A stretch of 64,000 bases of DNA from assembly GCF_003627215.1 (NCBI RefSeq), contig NZ_CP032677.1, positions 2,485,501 to 2,549,500 on the forward strand, read 5' to 3'. Shown one piece after another: positions 1 to 8,192 of the stretch. The stretch is from Pseudomonas sp. Leaf58. Its GTDB lineage: Bacteria > Pseudomonadota > Gammaproteobacteria > Pseudomonadales > Pseudomonadaceae. The translations under genes were made by a program, and so were the position numbers. The notes under the pieces are model-generated. The model was not told the DNA's origin. It saw only the letters and a list, made by a program, of their open reading frames with translations, and ran no database searches. How positions within the stretch are numbered: the first letter of the stretch is position 1; every line of letters starts with the position of its first letter.

Positions 1-92
1 CCTCTGGGCGCCTTGTTTGTTTCATTCGATAGCGAAGGTTGCGCTGCTGCTTTTCATCCATCTCAAGCCATGCGCCAAGGCTGCAACCCACC

Positions 93-170
93 TGGCACAG
101 GAATAATTGGCCCGAAACAGATGTGGGAGCGGCCTTGTGCCGCGAAGCGCCGCGCGGGCGGCGCTCGATC
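93..170. repeat. REP-type repeat, degenerate copy of the 50.6-kb palindrome arm
   Basis: This stretch shares the motif order TGGCACAGG, ATTGGCCCGAAACA, GTGGGAGCGG, GCGAAGCGCCGCGCGGGCGG and CGCTCGATC with the right arm of the large palindrome at 50708-50770. The central stem differs (CCTTGTGCC rather than CTTGCCCC). Together with the element at 258-298 it fills the 308 bases before the mobA stop; I see no gene in that stretch. Confidence 0.7.
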
Positions 171-257
171 TGTGCACCACCTCAAATCCCAAGGCATGCA
201 CCTGCCTGCGAACCCAGTTCTCTGCGCGACAGCGCAGCCCAAAGGCCTGTGCAGTAC

Positions 258-298
258 CTGTAGGAGCGGGTTCACCCGCGAAGAGGCCGGCACAGGCA
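258..298. repeat. P. putida-type REP element
   Basis: A typical extragenic palindrome: TGTAGGAGCGGGTTCACCCGCGAAGAGGCCGG in two stretches, with stem GCGGGT/ACCCGC. It lies just past the end of mobA, where REP elements commonly sit at 3' ends of transcription units. Confidence 0.8.
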
Positions 299-308
299 GC
301 CGATGATC

Positions 309-884
309 TCAACCCTGCAGCAACGCCTGGCTGTTGAAGTTGCTCAACCTGCGATCATCGTCGGCGCATTCCAGCCCCTGCACCGCTTCGCGCAGCAAGA
401 CCTTCTGCAAACTGCGTTCACCCGCCGCCCAGGCCTGCTCCAGTGCTGGCAACACCCTGCGCGGCAGGACACTGAACATCGGCTGCCAGTAGCCACCCTG
501 GCGCACCATCGCTGCGCTGTCATTAGCCACCGCCAGCCGCCGCAGCTCTTCGATCAAGCCGCGGTCAACCAAGGGTGCATCACAGGCCAGCAGCACTACC
601 CATTGATGCCGTGCCACCGTGAGCCCGGCAATTACCCCCGCCAGCGGCCCCGGGTAGTCTGCCTCGGCATCGCCCACCAGCTGGTCGGCATACGCCTGGT
701 AAGTCTGCTGGTTGCGGTTGCAGGAAATCACTAGGTCATCGCTGAGCGGGCGCACTACGCGCTGCACATGCGCTACCAGTGGTTCGCCTTGCCAGTCGAC
801 CAAACCCTTGTCTCGGCCGCCCATGCGCTGGCCGCGCCCTCCGGCGAGAATCAGGATGGAGCAGGGGGGCAGTGCATCAGGCAT
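309..884 (-). CDS. mobA: Molybdenum cofactor guanylyltransferase
   Basis: MobA transfers GMP from GTP to molybdopterin-bound molybdenum, giving the bis-MGD cofactor used by cytosolic molybdoenzymes of the DMSO-reductase family. The 191-residue protein has the nucleotidyltransferase signature at its N terminus (LAGGRGQRMGG followed by DKG, residues 13-27), then the Rossmann-like core with a DAPLVD metal/nucleotide segment. Length is normal for the family. The ATG is preceded by GGAACC at good distance. The gene stands alone: the RND operon behind it ends 60 bases upstream on the same strand, so read-through is possible, but no functional link is evident. Confidence 0.95.
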   Translation of the reverse strand: MPDALPPCSILILAGGRGQRMGGRDKGLVDWQGEPLVAHVQRVVRPLSDDLVISCNRNQQTYQAYADQLVGDAEADYPGPLAGVIAGLTVARHQWVVLLACDAPLVDRGLIEELRRLAVANDSAAMVRQGGYWQPMFSVLPRRVLPALEQAWAAGERSLQKVLLREAVQGLECADDDRRLSNFNSQALLQG

Positions 885-944
885 GAAAAAGGTTCCGGGC
901 AGTCACTGCCAGGAACCCTCCCATGTCACGTGGCGCTTGTCCAG

Positions 945-3900
945 TCAGCGTTCGTTGAGCACCGTTTGCGTATCGCCATTACGCGCTTGGCCTCGCCCAG
1001 CCAAGCGCATCACCACCACGAAGAACACCGGCACGAACACCACGGCCAGGGTGGCGCTGAGCATGCCGCCGATCACCCCGGTACCGATTGCCTGCTGGCT
1101 GGCCGAGCTGGCGCCGCTGGCAATGGCCAGTGGCACCACGCCGAGGATGAACGCCAGCGAGGTCATCACGATCGGCCGCAAGCGCAGGCGCGCAGCTTGT
1201 ACGGCGGCATCCACGGCGTCGACGCCCTGATCGACCAGGTGCTTGGCGAACTCGATGATCAGGATGGCGTTCTTTGCCGAAAGGCCGATCAGGGTGATCA
1301 GGCCGACCTTGAAGAACACGTCATTGGGCATGCCACGCAGGGTCACCGCCAGCACCGCACCTAGCATGCCAAGTGGCACTACCAATAACACCGCGGTCGG
1401 GATCGACCAGCTTTCGTACAGCGCTGCCAAGCACAGGAATACCACCAGCAATGACAGCGCCATCAGGATCGGCGCCTGGCTGCCAGACAGGCGTTCCTGC
1501 AGCGACAGGCCGGTCCACTCCAGGCCGGCGCCGGCCGGCAGCTGTGCCACCAGGCGCTCGACCTCGGCCATGGCTTCACCCGAGCTGTAGCCGGCCGCCG
1601 GTTCGCCAGAAATCGCCACCGCCGGGTAGCCGTTGTAGCGGGTCAGTTGCACCGGGCCGCTGACCCATTTGGCCTGGACGAACGCGCCCAGTGGCACCAT
1701 CTTGCCGCTGTCGTTGCGCACGTGGATGTTCAACAGGTCTTCAACCTGGCTGCGCTGGTCGCCTTCGGCTTGTACCACCACCCGCTGCATGCGGCCTTGG
1801 TTGGGGAAGTCGTTGACGTAGCTGGAACCCACGGCCACATCCAGCACCGTGCCGATATCGGCAAACGACACGCCCAGGGCATTGGCCTGGCGGCGGTCGA
1901 TCTCCAACTGCACCTGCGGGCTTTCTGCTAACGAAGCTTCGCGTACGTTGGTCAGTACCTTGCTTTTGGCGGCGTTGGCCAGCAGTTCGTCACGCGCGGC
2001 CATCAGCTCGGCATGGCCCATGCCGCCACGGTCCTGCAGGCGGAACTCGAAGCCGGTCGACTCGCCCAGGCCGTCGATGGGCGGTGGCAGCACGGAATAC
2101 GCCACGGCGTCCTTGAGCTGGGTGAAGGCCAGGGTCGCGCGGTCGGCAATCGACTGGGCGCTGTCGTCGGCACCGCGCTCTGACCAATCCTTGAGCGTGG
2201 TGAAGGCCAGCGCTGCGTTCTGCCCGCTCCCCGAGAAACTGAAGCCCAGAATCAACGTGGTGTTGCCCACGCCCGGCTCCTCGGCGTTGTGCGCCTCAAT
2301 CTGTGCGGCCACCTGTTCGGTGCGCATGCGGCTGGCGCCTGGGGGTAGCTGGATATCGGTGATGGTGTAGCCCTGGTCTTCGGTGGGCAGAAACGCCGTG
2401 GGCAGCTGGCTGAAGCCATAGCCCAGCACTGCCAGCAGCAGCGCGTACAGCAGCAGGTAGCGGCCGCTGCGTTTGAGCGCCTGCATCACCCAGCGCTGGT
2501 AGCCGTTGCTCATGCCCTCGAAACGGCGGTTGAACCAGCCAAAGAAGCCTTTGCGTTCATGGTGCTCGCCCTTGGCCACCGGCTTGAGCAGGGTGGCGCA
2601 CAGTGCCGGGGTGAGGCTAAGGGCAAGAAACGCCGAGAACAGGATCGACACCGCCATCGACACCGAGAACTGCTGGTAGATCACCCCCACCGAGCCCTTC
2701 ATGAAGGCCATGGGCAGGAACACCGCCACCAACACCACGGTGATGCCGATGATCGCGCCGCTGATCTGGCCCATGGCCTTGCGCGTTGCTGCTTTGGGCG
2801 GCAAGCCTTCCTCGGCCATGATCCGCTCGACGTTTTCCACCACCACGATGGCATCGTCGACCAGAATGCCGATGGCCAGCACCATGCCGAACAGGGTCAG
2901 CACGTTGACCGAGAAGCCCATGGCCAGCATCACGGCAAAGGTGCCCATCAGCGCCACCGGCACCACCAGGGTCGGGATCAGGGTGTAGCGCAGGTTCTGC
3001 AAGAACAGGAACATTACTGCGAACACTAGCAGCATGGCTTCGAACAGGGTGTTGATGACCTGCTCGATCGACACCTTGACGAACGGCGAGGTGTCGTAGG
3101 GGATGTCGTACTTGACCCCTTCCGGGAAATAGCGCGCCAGTTCCTGCATTTTCGCCCGTACCAGGGTGGCAGTTTCCATGGCGTTGGCGCCTGGCGCCAG
3201 TTGCACGCTGAAGGCGGTGGCCGGCTTGCCGTTCAGGCGGGTGCCGTACTGGTACTCCTGGGCACCGATCTCGACCCGGGCGACATCGCCGATAGTTACC
3301 GTGGAACCGTCTGGGTTGGCGCGCAGGACAATCGCGGCGAATTCCTCGGGGCTGCTCAGTTGGCCCTTGACCACCACGTTGGCGGTGATTTCCTGGGTGG
3401 CGCGGCTGGGCAGGTCGCCGATGCTGCCAGGGGCGACCTGGGCGTTTTGCGCGGCGATGGCCACGGCCACGTCGTTGGGGGTGAGGCTGAAGCCGATCAG
3501 CTTGCGCGGGTCGATCCAGATACGCATGGCGCGTTCCGAGCCGTACAGCTGGGCTTTGCCGACGCCTTTGAGGCGGCGGATTTCATCCATCACATTGCGC
3601 GCGAGAATATCCGCCAGGGCGGTTTCGTCGAGCTTGCCGTCTTCGGCGGTGAGGGTGGCCAACAGCAAGAAACCGGTGGATACCTTTTCTACCTGCAGGC
3701 CCTGTTGAGTGACCGGGCGCGGCAGGCGCGACTCGACCACCTTCAGGCGGTTTTGCACGTCGACCTGGGCCAGGTCAGGGTTGGTACCCGGGGCGAAAGT
3801 GGCGGTGATGGTGGCGCTGCCCAGGCTGCTTTGCGAGGCGAAGTACAGCAGGTTGTCGGCACCGTTGAGTTCCTGCTCGATCAGGCTGACCACGCTTTCG

Positions 3901-4073
3901 TCCATGGTCGCCGCCGAGGCACCCGGGTACACGGCGTAAATCTCCACCTGCGGCGGTGCCACGTTGGGGTATTGGGCCACCGGCAGTTGCGGGATGGCCA
4001 GGGCGCCGGCCAGCAGAATGAACAGTGCGACCACCCAGGCGAATACCGGGCGGTCGATGAAGAATTGCGGCAT
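945..4073 (-). CDS. RND multidrug efflux permease (HAE1 family)
   Basis: This is the inner-membrane proton/drug antiporter of a tripartite pump. The 1042-residue protein starts with FIDRPVFAWV, as AcrB/MexB relatives do. It has the large periplasmic loops after TM1 and TM7 and the conserved TM4 acidic pair in GILVDDAIVVVENVER, needed for proton relay. Full length implies function. It follows its membrane fusion protein by 11 bases and is surely cotranscribed. No outer-membrane channel gene follows, so it must borrow one (for example an OprN/TtgC-type channel; inference). Substrates cannot be read from sequence; the adjacent two-component system suggests induction by an envelope or chemical signal. 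Confidence 0.93.
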   Translation of the reverse strand: MPQFFIDRPVFAWVVALFILLAGALAIPQLPVAQYPNVAPPQVEIYAVYPGASAATMDESVVSLIEQELNGADNLLYFASQSSLGSATITATFAPGTNPDLAQVDVQNRLKVVESRLPRPVTQQGLQVEKVSTGFLLLATLTAEDGKLDETALADILARNVMDEIRRLKGVGKAQLYGSERAMRIWIDPRKLIGFSLTPNDVAVAIAAQNAQVAPGSIGDLPSRATQEITANVVVKGQLSSPEEFAAIVLRANPDGSTVTIGDVARVEIGAQEYQYGTRLNGKPATAFSVQLAPGANAMETATLVRAKMQELARYFPEGVKYDIPYDTSPFVKVSIEQVINTLFEAMLLVFAVMFLFLQNLRYTLIPTLVVPVALMGTFAVMLAMGFSVNVLTLFGMVLAIGILVDDAIVVVENVERIMAEEGLPPKAATRKAMGQISGAIIGITVVLVAVFLPMAFMKGSVGVIYQQFSVSMAVSILFSAFLALSLTPALCATLLKPVAKGEHHERKGFFGWFNRRFEGMSNGYQRWVMQALKRSGRYLLLYALLLAVLGYGFSQLPTAFLPTEDQGYTITDIQLPPGASRMRTEQVAAQIEAHNAEEPGVGNTTLILGFSFSGSGQNAALAFTTLKDWSERGADDSAQSIADRATLAFTQLKDAVAYSVLPPPIDGLGESTGFEFRLQDRGGMGHAELMAARDELLANAAKSKVLTNVREASLAESPQVQLEIDRRQANALGVSFADIGTVLDVAVGSSYVNDFPNQGRMQRVVVQAEGDQRSQVEDLLNIHVRNDSGKMVPLGAFVQAKWVSGPVQLTRYNGYPAVAISGEPAAGYSSGEAMAEVERLVAQLPAGAGLEWTGLSLQERLSGSQAPILMALSLLVVFLCLAALYESWSIPTAVLLVVPLGMLGAVLAVTLRGMPNDVFFKVGLITLIGLSAKNAILIIEFAKHLVDQGVDAVDAAVQAARLRLRPIVMTSLAFILGVVPLAIASGASSASQQAIGTGVIGGMLSATLAVVFVPVFFVVVMRLAGRGQARNGDTQTVLNER

Positions 4074-4084
4074 GAATCAGGCCC

Positions 4085-5260
4085 TCACTGGCCGGTGTGC
4101 TGTGCGATGGGCGGTGCTTCTGATGCGTTGTCGACCTGCACCCGGTCACCTGCCTTGACGTGTTGCAGGCCCTCGACCACCACGCGCTCGCCGGGGGCCA
4201 AGCCTTCGCTGACGATCCAGCGGTCGCCCTGGGCGCTGCCCAGGACCACTTGGCGGTCGCTGACCCGGGCTTGCGGGTCGACCACCAGCACCTTGGGCAC
4301 ACCCGCGCTGTCGCGCAGGATGGCGCGCTGCGGCACGCTCAGGCCTTGGGGCTGCACGGCCTGCTCCAGGCGTACGCGCACATAGCTGCCGGGCAGCAGG
4401 TCGAGGTCTGGGTTGGGGAACTCGCTGCGCAGGGTGATCTGGTTGGTGCTGGGGTCGACGCTGATGTCGGAGAACAGCAGCTTGCCCGCCAGCGGGTAGG
4501 CGCTGCCATCGTCCTGGATCAGCGTGGCACGGGCCTGGCCGTCGCCAACCTGCTGTAGCTCGCCAGCACGCAGGGCACGGCGCAGGTTGTTGAGTTCACG
4601 AGTGGACTGGGTGACATCGGCATGAATCGGGTCCAACTGCTGGATGGTCGCCAACGGGGTGGTCTCGTTCTGCCCCACCAGCGCCCCTTCGGTAACCTGG
4701 GCGCGGCCGATACGGCCGGCAATCGGCGCCGTTACGGTGGCGTAGCTCAGGTTAAGGCGCGCGCGCTCCAGCGCGGCCTTGGCGGCAGCTACTTCGGCAT
4801 CGGCCTGCAGGAAGCTGGCCTTAGCGTTGTCGTATTCCTGGCGGCTGACGGCCTTGTCGTCCACCAGCTCGCGGTAGCGCTGCTCTTGCAGGCGCGCCTG
4901 GTACAGGGTGGCCTGGGCCTTGGCCAGGCTGGCGCGGGCGCTGTCGTGGTCGGCCTTGAACGGTGCCGGGTCGATCAGGAACAGCACATCGCCCTGCTTG
5001 ACGTCGCTGCCTTCGCGGTACACCCGCTTGAGCACCACACCCGCAACACGCGCACGCACTTCGGCGGTACGTGGCGCGAGAATGCGGCCGCTGAGTTCGC
5101 TGCTGATGGCCTGTGGCTGCAACTGCAGGGTTTCTACCCGCACTTGCGGGGTGGGGGCCTGTTCGTCTTGCTCGGCGTTGTCGCCGCAGCCTGCCAGGGA
5201 CAGGCTCAGAAATGCCACGAGCGCCACTGGGCGCAGGCGCGGGGAAAGGGTAGTAGACAT
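4085..5260 (-). CDS. RND efflux periplasmic adaptor (membrane fusion protein)
   Basis: The 391-residue adaptor bridges the RND permease to an outer-membrane channel. It has a lipoprotein signal ending LSLAGC (Cys25 the likely lipidated residue), a lipoyl/beta-barrel half (VRARVAGVVLKRVYREGSDVKQGD), an alpha-helical hairpin around residues 105-165, and a C-terminal membrane-proximal domain. The start has GGAAGAT upstream. It is the first gene of the two-gene operon and is transcribed away from the response regulator at 5532; the 271-base gap between them holds REP elements and a tandem repeat that may be the regulator's site. Confidence 0.93.
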   Translation of the reverse strand: MSTTLSPRLRPVALVAFLSLSLAGCGDNAEQDEQAPTPQVRVETLQLQPQAISSELSGRILAPRTAEVRARVAGVVLKRVYREGSDVKQGDVLFLIDPAPFKADHDSARASLAKAQATLYQARLQEQRYRELVDDKAVSRQEYDNAKASFLQADAEVAAAKAALERARLNLSYATVTAPIAGRIGRAQVTEGALVGQNETTPLATIQQLDPIHADVTQSTRELNNLRRALRAGELQQVGDGQARATLIQDDGSAYPLAGKLLFSDISVDPSTNQITLRSEFPNPDLDLLPGSYVRVRLEQAVQPQGLSVPQRAILRDSAGVPKVLVVDPQARVSDRQVVLGSAQGDRWIVSEGLAPGERVVVEGLQHVKAGDRVQVDNASEAPPIAQHTGQ

Positions 5261-5335
5261 ACGGATCTTCCGATGATGACCGCCTATATGCTACGGCAGG
5301 CGTTCCTTGGGTGGCTGTTAATACCTGTAGGGCGA

Positions 5336-5352
5336 GTGTGAAAAAGTGTGAA
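5336..5352. promoter_or_regulatory. Tandem GTGTGAA direct repeat, candidate OmpR-type regulator site
   Basis: GTGTGAA occurs at 5336-5342 and again at 5346-5352, a 10-base period. One helical turn between half-sites is typical of OmpR/PhoB-family dimers. The repeat lies in the divergent region, 76 bases upstream of the adaptor start, so it is placed to control the pump operon. The regulator at 5532 is the natural candidate. Confidence 0.4.
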
Positions 5353-5400
5353 GAACAATCCTGTGGCGTTGTAGTGTTCTATATCCTGAGTGTTCCTGTA

Positions 5401-5497
5401 CCGGCCTCTTCGTGGGCTTGCCCGCTCTCACAGGACCCCACAGCATTTGAAACCTGTGCTGTACCGGTGGGAGCGGGCAAGCCCGCGAAGAGGCCAG
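5401..5497. repeat. Inverted pair of REP elements
   Basis: Two REP units face each other: CCGGCCTCTTCGTGGGCTTG on the left (5401-5434) and GAGCGGGCAAGCCCGCGAAG within the right unit (5466-5497), separated by about 31 bases. Together they could form a long hairpin. The pair sits 34 bases before the response-regulator start, an unusual place for REPs, which are more often found after genes. Confidence 0.8.
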
Positions 5498-5531
5498 TGA
5501 GGTCTACCACATCCTAGACTGCCAAGCGCCT

Positions 5532-6233
5532 ATGCCGAATATTTTACTGGTCGAAGACGACAGCGCCCTGTCCGAGTTGATCGCCAGCTACCTGCAACGC
5601 AACGACTTCCATGTCCAGGTCATCGCCCGTGGTGATCATGTGCTGGACGAGTACCACCGGCAAAAGCCCGACCTGGTCATCCTCGACCTGATGTTGCCGG
5701 GCATCGATGGCTTGCAGCTGTGCCGCCTGCTGCGCCAGGAATCGCAAAGCCTGCCGATCCTGATGCTGACCGCCCGCGACGACAGTCATGACCAGGTGCT
5801 TGGCTTGGAAATGGGCGCTGATGACTATGTGACCAAACCCTGCGAGCCGCGCGTGTTGCTGGCCCGCGTGCGCACCCTGCTACGCCGTAGCAGCGTCAAC
5901 GAGCCGCGCCTGGACCACGACCTGATCCTGATCGGTGGCCTGCGCATCGACCTGGCCGAGCGCACGGTGAGCTGGCGCGGCGAAGAGGTGGAGTTGTCCA
6001 GCGGCGAGTACAACCTGCTGGTGGTGCTGGCGCGCAATGCCGGCGAGGTGCTCAACCGTGATCGCATCTTGCAGCAGCTGCGGGGGATCGAGTTCAACGG
6101 CACCGACCGTTCGGTGGACGTGGCCATTTCCAAGTTGCGGCGCAAGTTCGACGATAACGCCGGCGAAGCTCGCAAGATCAAGACCGTGTGGGGCAAGGGT
6201 TACCTGTTCAGCCGTGTCGAGTGGGAGTGCTGA
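5532..6233 (+). CDS. OmpR/PhoB-family response regulator
   Basis: The 233-residue regulator has a receiver domain (acidic pocket EDD at residues 8-10, phosphoacceptor Asp52 in ILDLMLPG, Lys in the TKPCE segment) and a C-terminal winged helix ending in the recognition segment TDRSVDVAISKLRRK. It is followed after 6 bases by its sensor kinase, so the two form an operon. It is divergent from the RND pump and probably controls it, and perhaps the PACE exporter downstream. It resembles regulators such as RstA/ParR/CpxR; I do not assign a name. Confidence 0.93.
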   Translation: MPNILLVEDDSALSELIASYLQRNDFHVQVIARGDHVLDEYHRQKPDLVILDLMLPGIDGLQLCRLLRQESQSLPILMLTARDDSHDQVLGLEMGADDYVTKPCEPRVLLARVRTLLRRSSVNEPRLDHDLILIGGLRIDLAERTVSWRGEEVELSSGEYNLLVVLARNAGEVLNRDRILQQLRGIEFNGTDRSVDVAISKLRRKFDDNAGEARKIKTVWGKGYLFSRVEWEC

Positions 6234-6239
6234 GCGGCC

Positions 6240-7538
6240 ATGCTCAAGATCCTGGTGCGGCTGTACCTGGTCATCATCGTCGCCTATGCCGGTGCCCTGC
6301 TGTTCATCCCCGATACCATCGTCGGCCTGTTCCAGGACCGCTTCATGGCCTACAACCTGGACCAGGCCAAAGGCGTACAGTCGCTGATCGTGCGCCAGTT
6401 CCGCCAGGCCCCGCGCGAGCAGTGGCCGGCGGTGGCGCAAGAACTGGCCAGTGATTTCGCGCCGCTGCAACTGCAACTGCTGCGTATGGACCAGGCCGAC
6501 TTGAGCAAGGAGGAGCAGGCCCGCCTGGAGCACGGCCTGCATGCCGTGCGCATTGCCGAATGGGGCTACTACGAGACCGTGCTGGCGCCGCTGGACAAGC
6601 AATGGCTAGTAAGCCTGCACTCACCACCAGACCCGGTGGACATCAATGTGCTGTCATGGGGCGTGACCGTGCTGATCGGGGCGGCCATGCTCGGCTGCCT
6701 GCTGCTGTGGGTATGGCCGCACTGGCGCGACCTGGAGCGCCTCAAGGAAACCGCCCGGCGCCTGGGCCTAGGGCAGATGGCCGAGCGTACGCACATTTCG
6801 CCGCACTCCAACATTGGTGAGCTGGCCGGGGTGTTCGACACCATGGCCAGTGACCTGGAACGCCACGTCAACCAGCAGCGTGAGCTGCTCAATGCGGTGT
6901 CGCACGAGTTGCGCACGCCGCTGACCCGGTTGGATTTTGGCCTGGTGCTGCTGTTCGACGAAGTGCCAGCGGCCAGCCGCAAACGCCTGCTGGAGTTGGT
7001 GGGGCATGTGCGCGAGCTGGATGAGCTGGTGCTCGAGCTGTTGTCCTACAGCCGGCTGTACAACGCCGACCAGGCCCGCGAGCGGGTCGAGGTGTCGTTG
7101 CTGGAGCTGGTCGACAGCGTGCTTGGCGGTTTTGCCGAAGAGCTCGATGGCCGCGGGATCCAGTGGGAGGTGCGGGCCGAGGGTGCGTTACCGCGCTTTG
7201 TGCTGGACCCGCGGCTGACGGCGCGGGCAGTGCAGAACCTGGTGCGCAATGCCATGCGCTATTGCGATGAAAGCCTGTTGCTGCGCTTGCGCCTGGACGA
7301 GGACGGCGCTTGCCTGTTGACGGTGGAGGATGACGGGATTGGCATTCCGGTGGAGGAGCGCGAGCGAATCTTCCAACCGTTCTACCGCCTGGACCGTAGC
7401 CGTGACCGCAATACCGGCGGGTTTGGCCTGGGGCTGGCAATCAGCCGGCGGGCGATCGAGGGGCAGGGCGGTACCTTGACCGTGGCACAGTCGGCACTGG
7501 GTGGGGCGCAGTTCCGAATACGGTTGCCAGCAGGTTGA
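6240..7538 (+). CDS. Membrane sensor histidine kinase
   Basis: This 432-residue kinase has an N-terminal membrane segment (about residues 5-25), a periplasmic sensor region of about 110 residues, and a second membrane segment (138-160). These are followed by a HAMP linker, a HisKA domain with SHELRTPLTR (His222) and an HATPase with N, G1 (DDGIGIP) and G2 (GGFGLGLAIS) boxes. It should phosphorylate the regulator immediately upstream. The short periplasmic domain lacks Cys and has no recognisable ligand fold by eye. It belongs to the RstB/CpxA-like class of efflux-linked kinases (inference). Confidence 0.93.
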   Translation: MLKILVRLYLVIIVAYAGALLFIPDTIVGLFQDRFMAYNLDQAKGVQSLIVRQFRQAPREQWPAVAQELASDFAPLQLQLLRMDQADLSKEEQARLEHGLHAVRIAEWGYYETVLAPLDKQWLVSLHSPPDPVDINVLSWGVTVLIGAAMLGCLLLWVWPHWRDLERLKETARRLGLGQMAERTHISPHSNIGELAGVFDTMASDLERHVNQQRELLNAVSHELRTPLTRLDFGLVLLFDEVPAASRKRLLELVGHVRELDELVLELLSYSRLYNADQARERVEVSLLELVDSVLGGFAEELDGRGIQWEVRAEGALPRFVLDPRLTARAVQNLVRNAMRYCDESLLLRLRLDEDGACLLTVEDDGIGIPVEERERIFQPFYRLDRSRDRNTGGFGLGLAISRRAIEGQGGTLTVAQSALGGAQFRIRLPAG

Positions 7539-7580
7539 TGGGCTTGTAGTTTTACAGGTCGTTTACCCAGGGAGCAGAAC

Positions 7581-8012
7581 ATGCAAGGCAAGGCGCGCAA
7601 GATCGTCCAGGCCATACTTTACGAAGCCATCGCCGTGGCCTGCGTGGCGCCCGCGCTGGAGCTGGCGTTTGGCGCTGGCATGGCGCAGTCGACCGTGCTG
7701 TCGGTGCTAATGTCGGGTATCGCGATGAGCTGGAACATGGGCTACAACTGGCTGTTCGAACGCTGGGAGGCGCGCCAGCACCTGCGTGAGCGCACCTTCG
7801 CCCGGCGCCTGCTGCATGCCCTGGGCTTCGAGGGCGGCCTGGTGCTGATCCTGCTGCCGCTGGTGGCCTACTGGCTGGGTGTCAGTTTGTGGGCGGCGCT
7901 GCTGACCAACCTGGCATTGTTCGTGTTCTTCTTCGTTTACGCGTTTGTCTTCCAGTGGGGCTTCGACAAGGTGTTCGATGTGCCGCTTTCGGCGCAGCAG
8001 GCAAAGTGTTGA
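7581..8012 (+). CDS. PACE-family biocide/polyamine efflux transporter
   Basis: A 143-residue protein with four membrane segments and the two signatures of the proteobacterial antimicrobial compound efflux family: RKxxxxxxYE with Glu15, the residue required in AceI, and WNMGYNWLFE. AceI-type pumps export chlorhexidine and short diamines using a proton gradient. GGGAG lies before the ATG. It begins 42 bases after the kinase gene on the same strand, so it may be part of that operon and under the same signal. The -35 of the ilvA leader promoter overlaps its stop codon. Confidence 0.9.
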   Translation: MQGKARKIVQAILYEAIAVACVAPALELAFGAGMAQSTVLSVLMSGIAMSWNMGYNWLFERWEARQHLRERTFARRLLHALGFEGGLVLILLPLVAYWLGVSLWAALLTNLALFVFFFVYAFVFQWGFDKVFDVPLSAQQAKC

Positions 8013-8038
8013 CTTTGTGCTGCACTACCGGCTAAGTT
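8009..8038 (+). promoter_or_regulatory. Candidate sigma70 promoter for the ilvA leader
   Basis: TTGACT at 8009-8014 overlaps the stop of the PACE gene, and TAAGTT at 8033-8038 lies 18 bases further on. The -35 is strong and the -10 weak but with TA...T in place. The predicted start of transcription is about 8044-8046, essentially at the leader ATG. Confidence 0.4.
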
Positions 8039-8045
8039 GCCCCAC

Positions 8046-8108
8046 ATGAATACTTTCCCGCACGTCAACGCCATTATTATTACCGCCATTATCAGCTTGG
8101 CGGGCTAG
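8046..8108 (+). CDS. Ile-rich leader peptide of the ilvA attenuator
   Basis: A 20-codon ORF begins ATG AAT ACT and ends TAG. Codons 10-12 are ATT ATT ATT, followed by Thr and Ala and then two more Ile codons (15-16): five Ile of twenty residues. It is followed 15 bases later by a Rho-independent terminator and then by threonine dehydratase, the first enzyme of isoleucine synthesis. Bases GGCGGG at 8099-8104 can pair with CCCGCC at 8126-8131, the 5' arm of the terminator, giving an antiterminator. A ribosome stalled at the first Ile run would leave this pairing free; one reaching the stop would block it. There is no good Shine-Dalgarno, so translation may be leaderless. Confidence 0.75.
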   Translation: MNTFPHVNAIIITAIISLAG

Positions 8109-8123
8109 CGCGTACGTGCACCG

Positions 8124-8149
8124 AACCCGCCCTGGAGGCGGGTTTTTTC
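8124..8149 (+). terminator. Attenuator terminator upstream of ilvA
   Basis: The stem ACCCGCC (8125-8131) / GGCGGGT (8137-8143) has loop CTGGA and is followed by a run of six T. It lies between the leader ORF and ilvA, where a terminator makes sense only as a regulated one. Confidence 0.85.
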
Positions 8150-8192
8150 TCTCTGACTCCTGGGCAACGTGAACACAGCCAAGGAGTCATCG

